A stretch of DNA of 48,074 nt from Aggregatilineales bacterium (GTDB lineage: Bacteria; Chloroflexota; Anaerolineae; Aggregatilineales; Ch27). Where the stretch lies: the NCBI GenBank assembly GCA_029976025.1, contig JARKNX010000194.1:1-48074 (forward strand), read 5' to 3'. Positions 16,600 through 25,400 of the stretch are shown one piece after another. Position numbers and translations under genes: made by a program. How positions within the stretch are numbered: position 1 is the stretch's first letter; every line of letters starts with the position of its first letter. The notes under the pieces are model-generated. The model had not been told where the DNA came from. It did no database searches and saw only the letters and a program-made list of their open reading frames with translations.

Positions 16600-17178
16600 C
16601 TACGTGAAGTACCCCAGCGCGATCCGCACGCGTTCTTCGATATCCTGAGGAGCATCGCGCGGGATGGACTGAATGGCCGTCTGCGCCTCGACAATGCTAT
16701 AACCGAGGGCGACAAGAGCATCCAGAACATCGGAATCCACGTTATACAGGCCGGCCAGCTCTGGCGGCGCGCCCGCCGCCAGTTTGTCCTTGAGTTCAAA
16801 GACGATCTTCTCCGCCTTTTTCCGGCCAATACCCGGCACGCGAGTGAGTAGCTCGGCTTCGCCTTTGACGATGCTGCTACGAAGCTGGGCCGTGGTCAGG
16901 GTGCTCAAGATTGAGAGGGCAAGTTTAGGCCCGATGCCGCTGATCGTGATCAGGATTTCGAAGACCTGCCGCTCCTCCTCGTCAGCAAAGCCATAGAGCG
17001 TGAGCGCGTCTTCGCGAACGTCGAGGTATGTCTGCAGGTGAATATGGTGACCAATCCCTTCGGCGTGGTCGAATACTGTGCGCGGCACGAAGACTCGCAG
17101 CCCGATTGAGCCGCCAACAAGCACGACCAGATGGTCGTCCCCCTGAAACACAATCTGTCCCTGTACGCTCGCAATCAT
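16600..17178 (-). CDS. ruvA: RuvA, Holliday junction-binding subunit
   Basis: Tetramer that binds four-way DNA junctions and loads the RuvB motor. 192 residues, normal. The N-terminal OB domain (1-62), two helix-hairpin-helix motifs (ISGIGPKLAL at about 79-88 and VPGIGRKKAEKI at about 114-125) and the C-terminal RuvB-contacting domain (NVDSDVLDALVALGYS) are all present. It starts 9 bases after ruvC. ruvB is not in this window. Confidence 0.96.
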   Translation of the reverse strand: MIASVQGQIVFQGDDHLVVLVGGSIGLRVFVPRTVFDHAEGIGHHIHLQTYLDVREDALTLYGFADEEERQVFEILITISGIGPKLALSILSTLTTAQLRSSIVKGEAELLTRVPGIGRKKAEKIVFELKDKLAAGAPPELAGLYNVDSDVLDALVALGYSIVEAQTAIQSIPRDAPQDIEERVRIALGYFT

Positions 17179-17187
17179 CGCGTGGCT

Positions 17188-17679
17188 TTACCCTGTCAGG
17201 CGCTCGAAGCGGGTGCTGTGAATATCGGTGATGGCGACTGCCAGGGCATCGGCGGCATCGTCCGGGCGCGGGATCTCCGGGAGGTCCAGCAGCGCCCGGA
17301 CCATTTCCTGAAGCTGAGCTTTCTGGGCATTTCCGTAGCCAGAAATGGACTGTTTGATCTCGCTTGGCTTGTACTCCCGGATGGGGAGATTCGCATCAGC
17401 CAGAGCCAGCAATTGCACCCCGCGGGCCTGCGAGACCGTGATTCCGGTTGTCACGTTCTTGCCGAAGAAAACCTGCTCAATGGCAGCGCCATCAGGCCGG
17501 TACTGGCGAATTAGCTCTGCCAGTGTCCGGTAGATTTGCTGCAAGCGCTGCGGCATCGCCATCCCCGCCGGCGTGCTGATCACCCCGTAGGCGACCGCTT
17601 CCAGCGAGCCATCGTCATGCTCGCACACGAAGCCATAACCGGTTGTCGCAGTACCCGGGTCCAGTCCCAGAATCAGCAT
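17188..17679 (-). CDS. ruvC: RuvC, Holliday junction resolvase
   Basis: Dimeric endonuclease that cuts Holliday junctions. 163 residues. RNase H-like fold with the four acidic residues in place: Asp7 (GLDPGT), Glu68 (AIEQVFFGKN), Asp141 and Asp144 (PDDAADALAVA). The gene starts 4 bases after the yebC stop and is followed by ruvA, the common bacterial order. Confidence 0.96.
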   Translation of the reverse strand: MLILGLDPGTATTGYGFVCEHDDGSLEAVAYGVISTPAGMAMPQRLQQIYRTLAELIRQYRPDGAAIEQVFFGKNVTTGITVSQARGVQLLALADANLPIREYKPSEIKQSISGYGNAQKAQLQEMVRALLDLPEIPRPDDAADALAVAITDIHSTRFERLTG

Positions 17680-17683
17680 CGCC

Positions 17684-18430
17684 TTACGCTACCAGCGTCG
17701 CCAACACTTCATCGGTGATTTCGAGGTTGGAAGATACACTGTGAACGTCATCCAGCTCTTCCAGCTTCTCGATCATGCCCATCACCTTCAGCGTGTCGTC
17801 TTTATCCAGGCTGATCTCATTCTTGGGCTTCCAGGTCAGCTCGTAGTCATCGATCTCGAAGCCAGCTTCCTTCAGGGCTTCTGTGACATGGGCCAGAAGC
17901 TCGCGCGGGGTGTAGATCGAGATATCTGCGCCGTCGGCTTCGACATCTTCGGCGCCAGCCTCGGCTGCGACGAGGAAGGCATTATCGAAGTCAGAGCCTT
18001 CGGCGAGCGAAATCAAACCCTTTTGCTCGAACTGCCACATCACCGAGCCGGCAGAGGCCAGCGCGCCGCCGCTTCTGCTGAAGGCGTGCTTGATCTCCGC
18101 CAGAGTCCGGTTCTTGTTGTCGGTGACCACATCGACCAGAATGGCGACTCCGCTGGGGCCGTAGCCTTCGTAGGTGATTTCCTCCAGTACGGCGCCGTCA
18201 TCACCTTCGCCCGCTCCGCGCGCAATCGCCCGCTGGATATTGTCCTTGGGCATGTTAGCCGCTCTGGCTTTGTCGATGGCCAGGCGAAGCCCGGGGTTGG
18301 AGTCCGGGTCGCTCCCTGACCGCGCGGCCATTGAAATTTCACGCGCCAGGCGGGTGAAGATACGGCCCCGCTTGGCGTCTTCGGCGCCTTTCTTGCGTTT
18401 AATGGTTGACCATTTGCTGTGACCAGACAT
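17684..18430 (-). CDS. yebC: YebC/TACO1-family protein
   Basis: Family members act as translation or transcription regulators; recent work on the family links some to translation of proline-rich stretches. 248 residues from the ATG at 18430. The family opening (MSGHSKWSTIKRKKG) is complete, as are the domain II/III motifs YEGYGPSGVA, TDNKNRT and GSVMWQFEQKG. The upstream ATG at 18442 is rejected because GGAG sits 6 bases before 18430. It heads the yebC-ruvC-ruvA operon. Neighbouring efp and many Pro-rich proteins make a translation role plausible, but that is inference. Confidence 0.95.
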   Translation of the reverse strand: MSGHSKWSTIKRKKGAEDAKRGRIFTRLAREISMAARSGSDPDSNPGLRLAIDKARAANMPKDNIQRAIARGAGEGDDGAVLEEITYEGYGPSGVAILVDVVTDNKNRTLAEIKHAFSRSGGALASAGSVMWQFEQKGLISLAEGSDFDNAFLVAAEAGAEDVEADGADISIYTPRELLAHVTEALKEAGFEIDDYELTWKPKNEISLDKDDTLKVMGMIEKLEELDDVHSVSSNLEITDEVLATLVA

Positions 18431-18436
18431 AGGATT

Positions 18437-18440
18437 CTCC
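18437..18440 (-). promoter_or_regulatory. Ribosome binding site deciding the yebC start
   Basis: GGAG on the minus strand, 6 bases before the ATG at 18430, which matches the conserved MSGHSKW start. It rules out the ATG four codons upstream. Confidence 0.6.
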
Positions 18441-18480
18441 ACACGAAAATGGTGCGTATGATGGGGGTGACACTGCTTCT

Positions 18481-18486
18481 ATTATA
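18481..18486 (-). promoter_or_regulatory. -10 element for the yebC-ruvC-ruvA operon
   Basis: Perfect TATAAT on the minus strand in the gap between the upstream lipoprotein stop and yebC, giving a leader of about 45 bases. No good -35 at 16-18 bases was found. Confidence 0.45.
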
Positions 18487-18512
18487 GCGTAAGCCCGGGC
18501 GCAAGAGCAGTT

Positions 18513-19034
18513 TCAGTTTGGCGCCTGCTCGGTGGCATATTGTTGTTCTAGCTGGCGCTGCAGCGTATTCTGCATCGTCTGAAGATTGCCCAGCGCCTGA
18601 TCGATGGTCCCCTGCATGACACTCAGATCGGTGAGGGCGCCGTTTGCGTAGGCTTGCAGGCTGTTCGTGGCGGTATAGATCAGGTTGAGCAGCAGGATAT
18701 GGGCTTCGGAAGCGCAGCCCTCTGGCGCAGGCACGGCAATGAGCGCATCACGAAGCTGGGCGAGGCGTTGAATAGTGGCGCGGACCTGTATCGGTTCCTG
18801 CCGTCCTGCCTGATTCATCACGCTCACAAAATCCCGCAGCAGGAAGTCAGTCTGCTCCAGCCAGTTTTCCAGATCATCAGTGGTGCACCCCGCCAGGAAC
18901 ACGGGCGAAGCCGGCGGAGTCAGGGTAACCGGCGGAGGAACGGTAGCGGTCGAAGTAGGTTCAGGAGCCGGGTCGCAGGCGGAAAACAACACGGCAAGAA
19001 CAATCAGGATAAGCCATACACGTGGGGTGATCAT
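18513..19034 (-). CDS. Lipoprotein with a helical C-terminal domain
   Basis: 173 residues. Signal peptide with lipobox (LFSAC, Cys20), a short Thr/Pro linker (about 22-45), then a mostly helical domain (about 50-170) with two Cys (AGCTTDD and EGCASEA). No catalytic motif is evident. It lies between the LCP gene and the yebC operon on the same strand, 148 bases after LCP; that gap is GC-rich with hairpins, so it may have its own promoter. Confidence 0.75.
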   Translation of the reverse strand: MITPRVWLILIVLAVLFSACDPAPEPTSTATVPPPVTLTPPASPVFLAGCTTDDLENWLEQTDFLLRDFVSVMNQAGRQEPIQVRATIQRLAQLRDALIAVPAPEGCASEAHILLLNLIYTATNSLQAYANGALTDLSVMQGTIDQALGNLQTMQNTLQRQLEQQYATEQAPN

Positions 19035-19081
19035 TGGTCTCTCGCCGCAGGGTGTTCCCGGCGCGAACCTGAAGCCTTGTC

Positions 19082-19104
19082 CAGGCCGCTGCGGCCCCGG
19101 CCTG
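19082..19104. other. GC-rich inverted repeat in the LCP-lipoprotein gap
   Basis: 7-bp stem (CAGGCCG / CGGCCTG) with a 9-base loop. It lies in the 148-base gap (19035-19182), which also holds a direct repeat CGAACCTGA on each side of the stem. No T-run follows on either strand, so it is not called a terminator. Confidence 0.4.
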
Positions 19105-19182
19105 TTGTCGAACCTGAGGCGCTGCCGCGTAGCTTAGCATGCTGCGGCGTCAGGGGCAAGGCAGGGTGGGGCCGGGCGCGTA

Positions 19183-21030
19183 TTAGCTGGCCGGGGTTGC
19201 CGACGGGGTCGGCGTCGGCTCGGGCGGCAACACGCCGAAGGTGCAGGAATTGTAGTCCTGGCCGATGATCACCCGGAAATCATACCCGCTGGTCGGATCA
19301 GGCTGGATCACGATATTGTTCGCACTGGCGTTGAGCGCGCTGGCAATGCCCTGCAAACTGCTGCCCTTAGTGCGCCCGGTGAAGTCGATGATCTGCGTCT
19401 GGGGGACAGGCGCTTCGGGCACATAGGTCTCGTTGACGATCGGGACGAACCCCTCCCACGCCAGACGCTCGGCGGCGACGCGCCCCCAGCCGTCGTTGCC
19501 GCTCCCGTTCAGGACCTCAATCCGTGCCCCTTCCCGGACAAGCTGATTTTCTGTCGGGGGCAGATAGAAGTTGTCGATAAGCTGTGCAATTGGCTCCCAG
19601 TTGGGGAGCTGCACATAGGAGCCGTCCGGCGTCTGCCAGGGGGTGGTGTGGTACGTTCGAATCAGGTTGAATGATCTGATCCTGCTGGGATCCAGATTGA
19701 GCGCGATAGGCAGCAGGCCGATGATATCGGGCAGGGTCAGATTGGTCTGGACGATCTGTTCCGCCTCCGGCCACAGCTCGAGCGCCTTGCCCAGCAGACC
19801 CTGCTCTTTTGCTTCCCGGTAGATAGCCAGCAAGAGCTGCATCTGCCGACGGCCCCGGTCGAAGTCGCTGCTGTTGCGGCGAGAGCGCGCATACCACAGG
19901 GCCATATCGCTGTCCAGGTGGTGCAGGCCAACGGGCAGGGTATACAGCCGGTAAATCGGCTCGTTCCAGTCATCGCGTCCTTCGAAGCGATAATCCTGTA
20001 TAGCGCAATCGACAGCGATATCGATCCCGCCGAGCCGGTCGATGATGGCCTGAAATCCGTCGAAATCGACGCTTACAAAATAGTGCGTTGGGATGCCGAA
20101 GTTGTAGAGAATCGTCTGCCGCAGCAGGCCGAAGCCGCCATCGGTCCAGCCCCCCAGCTCGCCGTGCTGGTAGGCGAGATTGAGCCGCTGCATGGTCCAG
20201 CCCGGAATATACACGAACAGGTCGCGCGGCAGCGAAAGCATATTTGCCGTGCCTGTTGTCCTGTTTATAGAGAGGATGATCATCGTGTCGGTGCGGAAGC
20301 TGGGATCAGTTGGCTCCACTTCGCCGTCGTTGCCCAGCAGCACGATGTTCATGATGTCGTAGTTGCGGCGGTTAGCCAGCGGCGCCTGCGGCGGGATGGC
20401 CGTCACCGGAGGTTGGCGGGGCGTGCTCTCCGGCGGGAGCAGAATAGTTGGCAGCGGGCGCGGCGTGGCCGTCAGGACGACTTCTGTGGCCGTCGGGGGA
20501 GGGAGCGGCGTCTCCGTCGGGACGGCGGTGTTGGTCGGAAATGGCGTCCGGCTCGGCACAGGTGTCGCGGTAGGGGTAGACGTTGGCGTGCTGGTGGCGC
20601 TGGGCGTCGGCGTCGCTGTCGGTGTGCTGGAAGGTGTGAAAGATGGCGTAAAACTTGGCGTGTTGGTTGCGAAGCTCATCGCCGCCTGCGTGATAGCGGG
20701 GGTATCTGTAGCGGCCGGTGTTGCAGTTGCCGTAGCACTTGGCGTCGCCGTGGGGGCTGACGTGTCTGATGCTGTCGCTGTGGCTGTCTCGGTCTCGGTA
20801 GCTGTTGGAGTCTCGGTAAGGATCACTGTTGCAGTGCTGGCAACTGCATGGGTGGCGGCCGGCGCAACAGCGGTGGCCGTCTGAGCATAGGCCACGGCGC
20901 GCACTTCCGCCTCATGACGTGCGTTGAGCATAGCAGCTACCCGGCTGGCCCCAAAGATCAAGGCCCCCACAATGACAACCAACACCAGGACTGGCAGCAG
21001 GCGCCTGAACCACCGACGCAGAGTCGACAT
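19183..21030 (-). CDS. LytR-CpsA-Psr family glycopolymer transferase with LytR_C domain
   Basis: 615 residues. LCP proteins attach lipid-linked glycopolymers to peptidoglycan. One membrane helix (about 10-30) is followed by a long Thr/Pro/Ala linker (about 50-215). The LCP domain (about 225-410) has the conserved Arg motifs LSLPRD (265-270) and YARSRR with a downstream SDFDRGRRQ. A LytR_C domain (about 504-600) starts IEVLNGSGN. The ATG at 21030 has GGGAGGAG directly upstream, so the frame's earlier TTG is not used. It follows the LysM gene after a hairpin with a T-run, so part of its transcription may be independent. Confidence 0.93.
   Translation of the reverse strand: MSTLRRWFRRLLPVLVLVVIVGALIFGASRVAAMLNARHEAEVRAVAYAQTATAVAPAATHAVASTATVILTETPTATETETATATASDTSAPTATPSATATATPAATDTPAITQAAMSFATNTPSFTPSFTPSSTPTATPTPSATSTPTSTPTATPVPSRTPFPTNTAVPTETPLPPPTATEVVLTATPRPLPTILLPPESTPRQPPVTAIPPQAPLANRRNYDIMNIVLLGNDGEVEPTDPSFRTDTMIILSINRTTGTANMLSLPRDLFVYIPGWTMQRLNLAYQHGELGGWTDGGFGLLRQTILYNFGIPTHYFVSVDFDGFQAIIDRLGGIDIAVDCAIQDYRFEGRDDWNEPIYRLYTLPVGLHHLDSDMALWYARSRRNSSDFDRGRRQMQLLLAIYREAKEQGLLGKALELWPEAEQIVQTNLTLPDIIGLLPIALNLDPSRIRSFNLIRTYHTTPWQTPDGSYVQLPNWEPIAQLIDNFYLPPTENQLVREGARIEVLNGSGNDGWGRVAAERLAWEGFVPIVNETYVPEAPVPQTQIIDFTGRTKGSSLQGIASALNASANNIVIQPDPTSGYDFRVIIGQDYNSCTFGVLPPEPTPTPSATPAS
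20386..20880 (-). repeat. Low-complexity coding region for the Thr/Pro linker of the LCP protein
   Basis: Dense degenerate repeats of Thr-, Pro- and Ser-codons, read on the plus strand as runs of GTCGGCGT-like units. They keep the frame and encode an extended, probably disordered linker of about 165 residues. Confidence 0.7.
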
Positions 21031-21049
21031 AGCTCCTCCCGACAACGAA

Positions 21050-21081
21050 AACGGCGGACAGTGTACCAGATGCCCGCCGTT
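21050..21081 (-). terminator. Terminator or attenuator between the LysM and LCP genes
   Basis: 8-bp stem (AACGGCGG / CCGCCGTT) with a 16-base loop, followed on the minus strand by a short T-run (CCGTTTTCG). It lies after the LysM stop at 21120 and only about 20 bases before the LCP start, so it could limit read-through into LCP. Confidence 0.6.
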
Positions 21082-21119
21082 CTCGCTATATAACTGATCT
21101 GAGGCGTCTTGCGATGGCG

Positions 21120-22460
21120 CTACCGGAGCGTCACGCGGATAGCGCAGGGTTCGGGGTAATTACCCGTTATATCCACCACAGTGAGCACAATCTGGTAATG
21201 TCCGGGGCCAAAGGCTTGCGGGTTGATTGTGGCGAGCAGGCCGCCCGGCCCCTGTACAGGGGTGGTGGATTGAGCCACATTATGGAATACCGATTCGTCT
21301 TCCCGCCGAATCTCGACTTTGTAGAAAGCGAATGGCATATCGCCGCCCTGAGCAGCCGTACCACGGATGGAAAATGAGGCTGATAGCGGCAGAATCGCTC
21401 CTGGCGCAGGAGCGCTGATGCTCGCCGTCGGCACGGAGCAGCCCCATGTCACCGGGAGGGTGGATGCGCCGCCCCCGGCCTGTCCGCCGCTTCCGCTGCC
21501 TGTGCCGCTCCCTCCTGCTGTGAAGAACGCCGGAGGCAGATATATCACCTGCCCGGCAGCGATACGCGCGGGATCAGGGATGCAGTTGGCCGCCTGAACC
21601 TGGCTGAGCGGGATATTTGCCCTGAGCGAGATACGGAACAGGTTCTCACCTGACCGCACCGTATAGGGCTGCCAGCCGGCCGGCGGCACGCAGGCGCCGC
21701 CAGCGCCGGCCGTCGGCGTGATCGGAGTCGCCAGCAAAATAGTAGGCGTGGGCAGGATGCCCAGCGGCGTCGGCGTCAGTGTGGCCGTCGCTGACAGCGT
21801 CATGCTGGGCGGGATAGTCTGCGTGGACAGCGGCGCTGGCGTTTCAGTGGCCGCCGTAGTTGGCGAAGGGGGCGGTATCGTTGGCACTGTCGGCGATGCC
21901 GGTATCCGGGTGGGGAAGGGCGTTGGCGACGCCGGGACCGGCGTTGGAGAGGGGGGCAGCGTTGGGCGTAATGTCACAGGCACGGACGTTGGCGGGGGGA
22001 GGGTGTTCTTTGGCGTTACGGGTTGAGCAGGGCTTTGGGTAGCTGCCGGGAGGGTCGCTGTTACGCTCATCGCCTCAATTGCTATCGAAGGAATCGGCGA
22101 TGGGCTGGCCAAAGGCGGCGCCTCTGTCACTGGAAGGGTGGCGGTGGGGGAGGCAGCAGCCAGCGCAGGAGGAGATGGCGGCGGGACAGTGGCCGAAGGC
22201 GCCGGAGTCGCGGAGAGCAAAGGTGTCGCTGGTTGCTCGGTAGGGGGCGCAGTCGTCGCCAGAATCTCAGAGGCTGACGCAGCCGTTGCCGATAGAATGA
22301 CATCGGCGATAGCGATGCTCTGCTCAGTCGGGGTAGTGGTCAGGCTGGCGAAGCTGTCTTGCGTCAGAACCGCGGCGATTCCGACGGCGGCGGCCACCAT
22401 GACCAGGGCCACTACGGCGACCAGGATGTCGTTCTTCATGCTGCGGCGTGACGGTTCCAT
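21120..22460 (-). CDS. Membrane-anchored LysM protein with a Pro/Thr linker and an Ig-like domain
   Basis: 446 residues. An N-terminal membrane segment (about 11-32), then a very long Pro/Thr/Ser/Ala linker (about 40-255). A LysM domain at about 266-310 (YTVRSGENLFRISLRAN ... QVIYLPP) should bind GlcNAc-containing glycan. After a Gly/Ser spacer, a C-terminal beta-sandwich (about 340-446, starting PTASISAPAPGAIL) resembles an Ig-like module. Probably a non-enzymatic wall-binding protein. The ATG comes 3 bases after the stop of the large kinase-like gene, so the two are one transcript. Confidence 0.85.
   Translation of the reverse strand: MEPSRRSMKNDILVAVVALVMVAAAVGIAAVLTQDSFASLTTTPTEQSIAIADVILSATAASASEILATTAPPTEQPATPLLSATPAPSATVPPPSPPALAAASPTATLPVTEAPPLASPSPIPSIAIEAMSVTATLPAATQSPAQPVTPKNTLPPPTSVPVTLRPTLPPSPTPVPASPTPFPTRIPASPTVPTIPPPSPTTAATETPAPLSTQTIPPSMTLSATATLTPTPLGILPTPTILLATPITPTAGAGGACVPPAGWQPYTVRSGENLFRISLRANIPLSQVQAANCIPDPARIAAGQVIYLPPAFFTAGGSGTGSGSGGQAGGGASTLPVTWGCSVPTASISAPAPGAILPLSASFSIRGTAAQGGDMPFAFYKVEIRREDESVFHNVAQSTTPVQGPGGLLATINPQAFGPGHYQIVLTVVDITGNYPEPCAIRVTLR
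21711..22340 (-). repeat. Low-complexity coding region for the Pro/Thr linker of the LysM protein
   Basis: Degenerate Pro/Thr/Ser/Ala codon repeats covering about 210 residues between the membrane anchor and the LysM domain. Unit lengths vary and the frame is kept, so this is a linker and not a CRISPR-like array. Confidence 0.65.
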
Positions 22461-22463
22461 GCA

Positions 22464-25400
22464 TCACTGCTCCGTTATTGGTCTGAAGGGAATAGTGAAG
22501 ATGAAGCGCGAGCCGACTCCCATCTCGCTTTCCATCCACATCTTGCCCCGGTGTGCCTCCACCAGCGCTTTGGCAATAGCCAGGCCGACGCCAGTGTCAC
22601 CCACACCCTGTATCAGGGGATTGTCGGCGCGATACAGCCGCGTAAATACACGCTTCTGATCTTCCAGAGGGATGCCGCCGCCCTGATCCTGAATGGCAAC
22701 GTAAAATGAGTCAACTTCGCGCTGCTGATCGTCACCGGCGAGGGGCATGCGCTGCTGGCGCGCTGTAATCCTGACTTCGCCGTCTGTGGGCGACACCAGG
22801 TACGCATTGCTGAGAAGCTGAGCGAGCACCTGCTGCAGGGCATCGCGATCCACATACGCTGGCGGCGCCTGATCCGGCACGTCCAGAGTCAGGGTGATGC
22901 CTTTCTCGCGGAACTGCGAACTGGTGTTCGTGATCGCGTCGTCCAGCATATCCAGCATATTGACCGGCTCCGGCGTCAGACTCACCCGCCCGGAGTCCAG
23001 GGCAATCACGCTGACCAGGTCTTCGATCAGGCTGCCCAGGCGCTCAATGTTAGCTTTGACACGCTGTAAGAACTTGCGCTGCAGCGCGCCCAGACTGCCC
23101 ACCGATTCGCCCAGCAGCAGGTCCGTGTAGCCCGTGATCGAACTCATCGGTGTGCGCAGCTCCTGCGCGATGGAGAGGATGACCTCGGGATTTTCGGCGG
23201 GCATGCTCACTGAAGCGGGCTGGGGCATACTGGCGGCCGACTGTTCGTATGACTGAATCTTGCTCTCCAGCAGATCCAGATCGGCCTGTGTCTGAAGAAG
23301 CTGATGCTCCAGATTACTGCGCTCGGCTGTCAGGTCGTCAATCATAGCCTTGAGCGTGCCGACACCTTCCGCCCCGAACTGCTGAAGCAGATCGCGATCC
23401 CCTTCCAGACGGGCGAGCAGTTGGTCGCGCTCTGTTTGCAGGGCGGTGCGCTCCGCCAGGAGACGATCCCGTTCCTGTGTCAGGAGGGCTTTCTCCTCAG
23501 CCAGCGCATTGCGCTCCTGGAGTAATACCTCACGCTGTTCGGTGTTCTCCCGAATCTCTTTCTGGATCAGGCCGATTTGCTGACCGATCTGCTGGCGCTG
23601 GCCCAGCCATTCCTGGCGTTCTCGCTGCCAGGCACTCTGCTCCTGACGCAAGGCGTCCCGCTGCTTGATCGCGGCTTCGCGATCGGCGGCGAGGCGCGCC
23701 ATCTCCTCCTGGAGAATCTGGACATGCAGCGCATTGGGGCTGCCTTCGGCCGCTGCCGGGGCGGCGGGGGCGGGCTGTTGAAGCTGCATACGAAGCTGGT
23801 CGCGCTCTTCATAGAGCTGGCCCAGGACGAGAGCCAGCCCGGCCACGCCTCCCTCAACGCCGAGCAGCGCTAGTTCGCTCCGGACATCCTGCAACTCGGC
23901 AGCAATCGCGTCTCTCTCATTGAGCAGGCGGACTTTCTCCTCATTGAGGGCTTCCAGCGTATCCTGAATAGACGCCGGAATCAGGAACATATCGCTTGTC
24001 TGCTCGCGCAGATGCGCCAGTTGCTCTTCCAGCTTGGCCTTTTGTGCTTCCAGCGCCTGCTGCTCGCGGTTCAGGACCTCGATAATCGACTGGACCAGAT
24101 CGTCATTGCCGCTTGCTGTTGCGCCAGCAAGAGTCGTGCGTGCCTCTTGCAGCTCCGAGGCCAGCTCTGCCCGTTCCGACTCAATCGCGCCCGTCTCCTG
24201 GCTGAGGGTCATGATCTGCTGGGAGATGGAGAGCGTCTCCTCGTCGGCTGCCAGAGCTTCGGCGACGCGGCCCCGTTCATATTCCAGCTCGATCTTGAGA
24301 TCGCGAACCACGCTGCTGAGCTGATCGAGCTGCCGGTAGGCCATTTCCAGGCTGCTCTGCATTTCCTGTCGGACGTGCAGCGCCGCAGCCAGATTCGAGG
24401 CGGGCAGGGGGGCCGGCGCGCTCGCTACGACAGGCTCCGCTGCCGGCAATGGCGCTTCCGTCGCCGACGCACCCAGCATCAGCAGCTTGCTGGCGATTGG
24501 CGCCAGACCTTCCAGCAGCGTGCTTTCGTGCTCGCGCAACTCGCGCCCGGTGTAAGGAAAGACGATGATCAGAACCGCGAACGCCTTGCCATTCTGTTGA
24601 AGCGGCTGGAAATATGCCGGGCAGAGCGGCACGGCCTGGTTGAGGTCCAGCCGCGTGTACAGATCAACCAGTTCCTGCACATTGCGGTCGGGCAGCAAGG
24701 GGCACTGCCGGACCCGATCCAGGGCATTCGCCAGCGTCACCTGCTCATCAAGATTCAGGGAGATGCCCTGTCCTGTATGCTGCTGGATGTTATCATAGAT
24801 CGCCACCAGATCGACCCAGTTGGCATCTTTGAGAAGGCCCAGCGCCACCATGTCGGCCTTCAGCGCGTTAGCAGTTGCGACTGTGATTCGCTGCGGGAGG
24901 TCGGCCGGGTCGGGACTGTCCAGCATTTCACCCAGGGCACGCAGCAGTTGCGCCGCTTCGCGCTCAACGGGCGCGGATACGGATGGGGCCGGGCGCGCGA
25001 CAGCAGGCCGATCCGGCGCGGGTCTGGCAGGCGCCAGGGTGGTCAGCCGCCGCACAATGTAGCGATAAATCACGAAGGCATAGAGCGGCATCCCCAGCAG
25101 GAATGCGCCGCGCAGAATAGCCAGGTAGTCTCCCCGCAGACTTCCGTTAGCAACCTGCCAGGCAGCGACGCCGTAAGCGGCGATGAGCAGGATGTAGAAA
25201 ACCAGCTTGAGAGGCGCGTCCGGGAGCCTCGAAAAACGATACAACAACCCCAGCGCGATACATACGGCAATCACCAGCGGGATGAATGTCCAGGCAAGCG
25301 CGTACTGTGTGCTGGTGAAGTCCACCAGCGGGGAGATCGGCTCCCACTGGCTGAGGGTGAACAACCCGCCTGATACGGCCAGACCGATCAGGAACAGAAC

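Noticed and set aside
20386..22340. Short repeated GTCGGCGT-like units that could suggest a CRISPR array or satellite
   Set aside because: Units vary in length and sequence, have no regular spacers, and read through in frame as Thr/Pro linkers of two membrane-anchored proteins.
24012..25373. 453-codon open frame on the plus strand
   Set aside because: Opposite the large kinase-like gene, with low-complexity His/Gln/Arg-rich translation and no recognisable domain.
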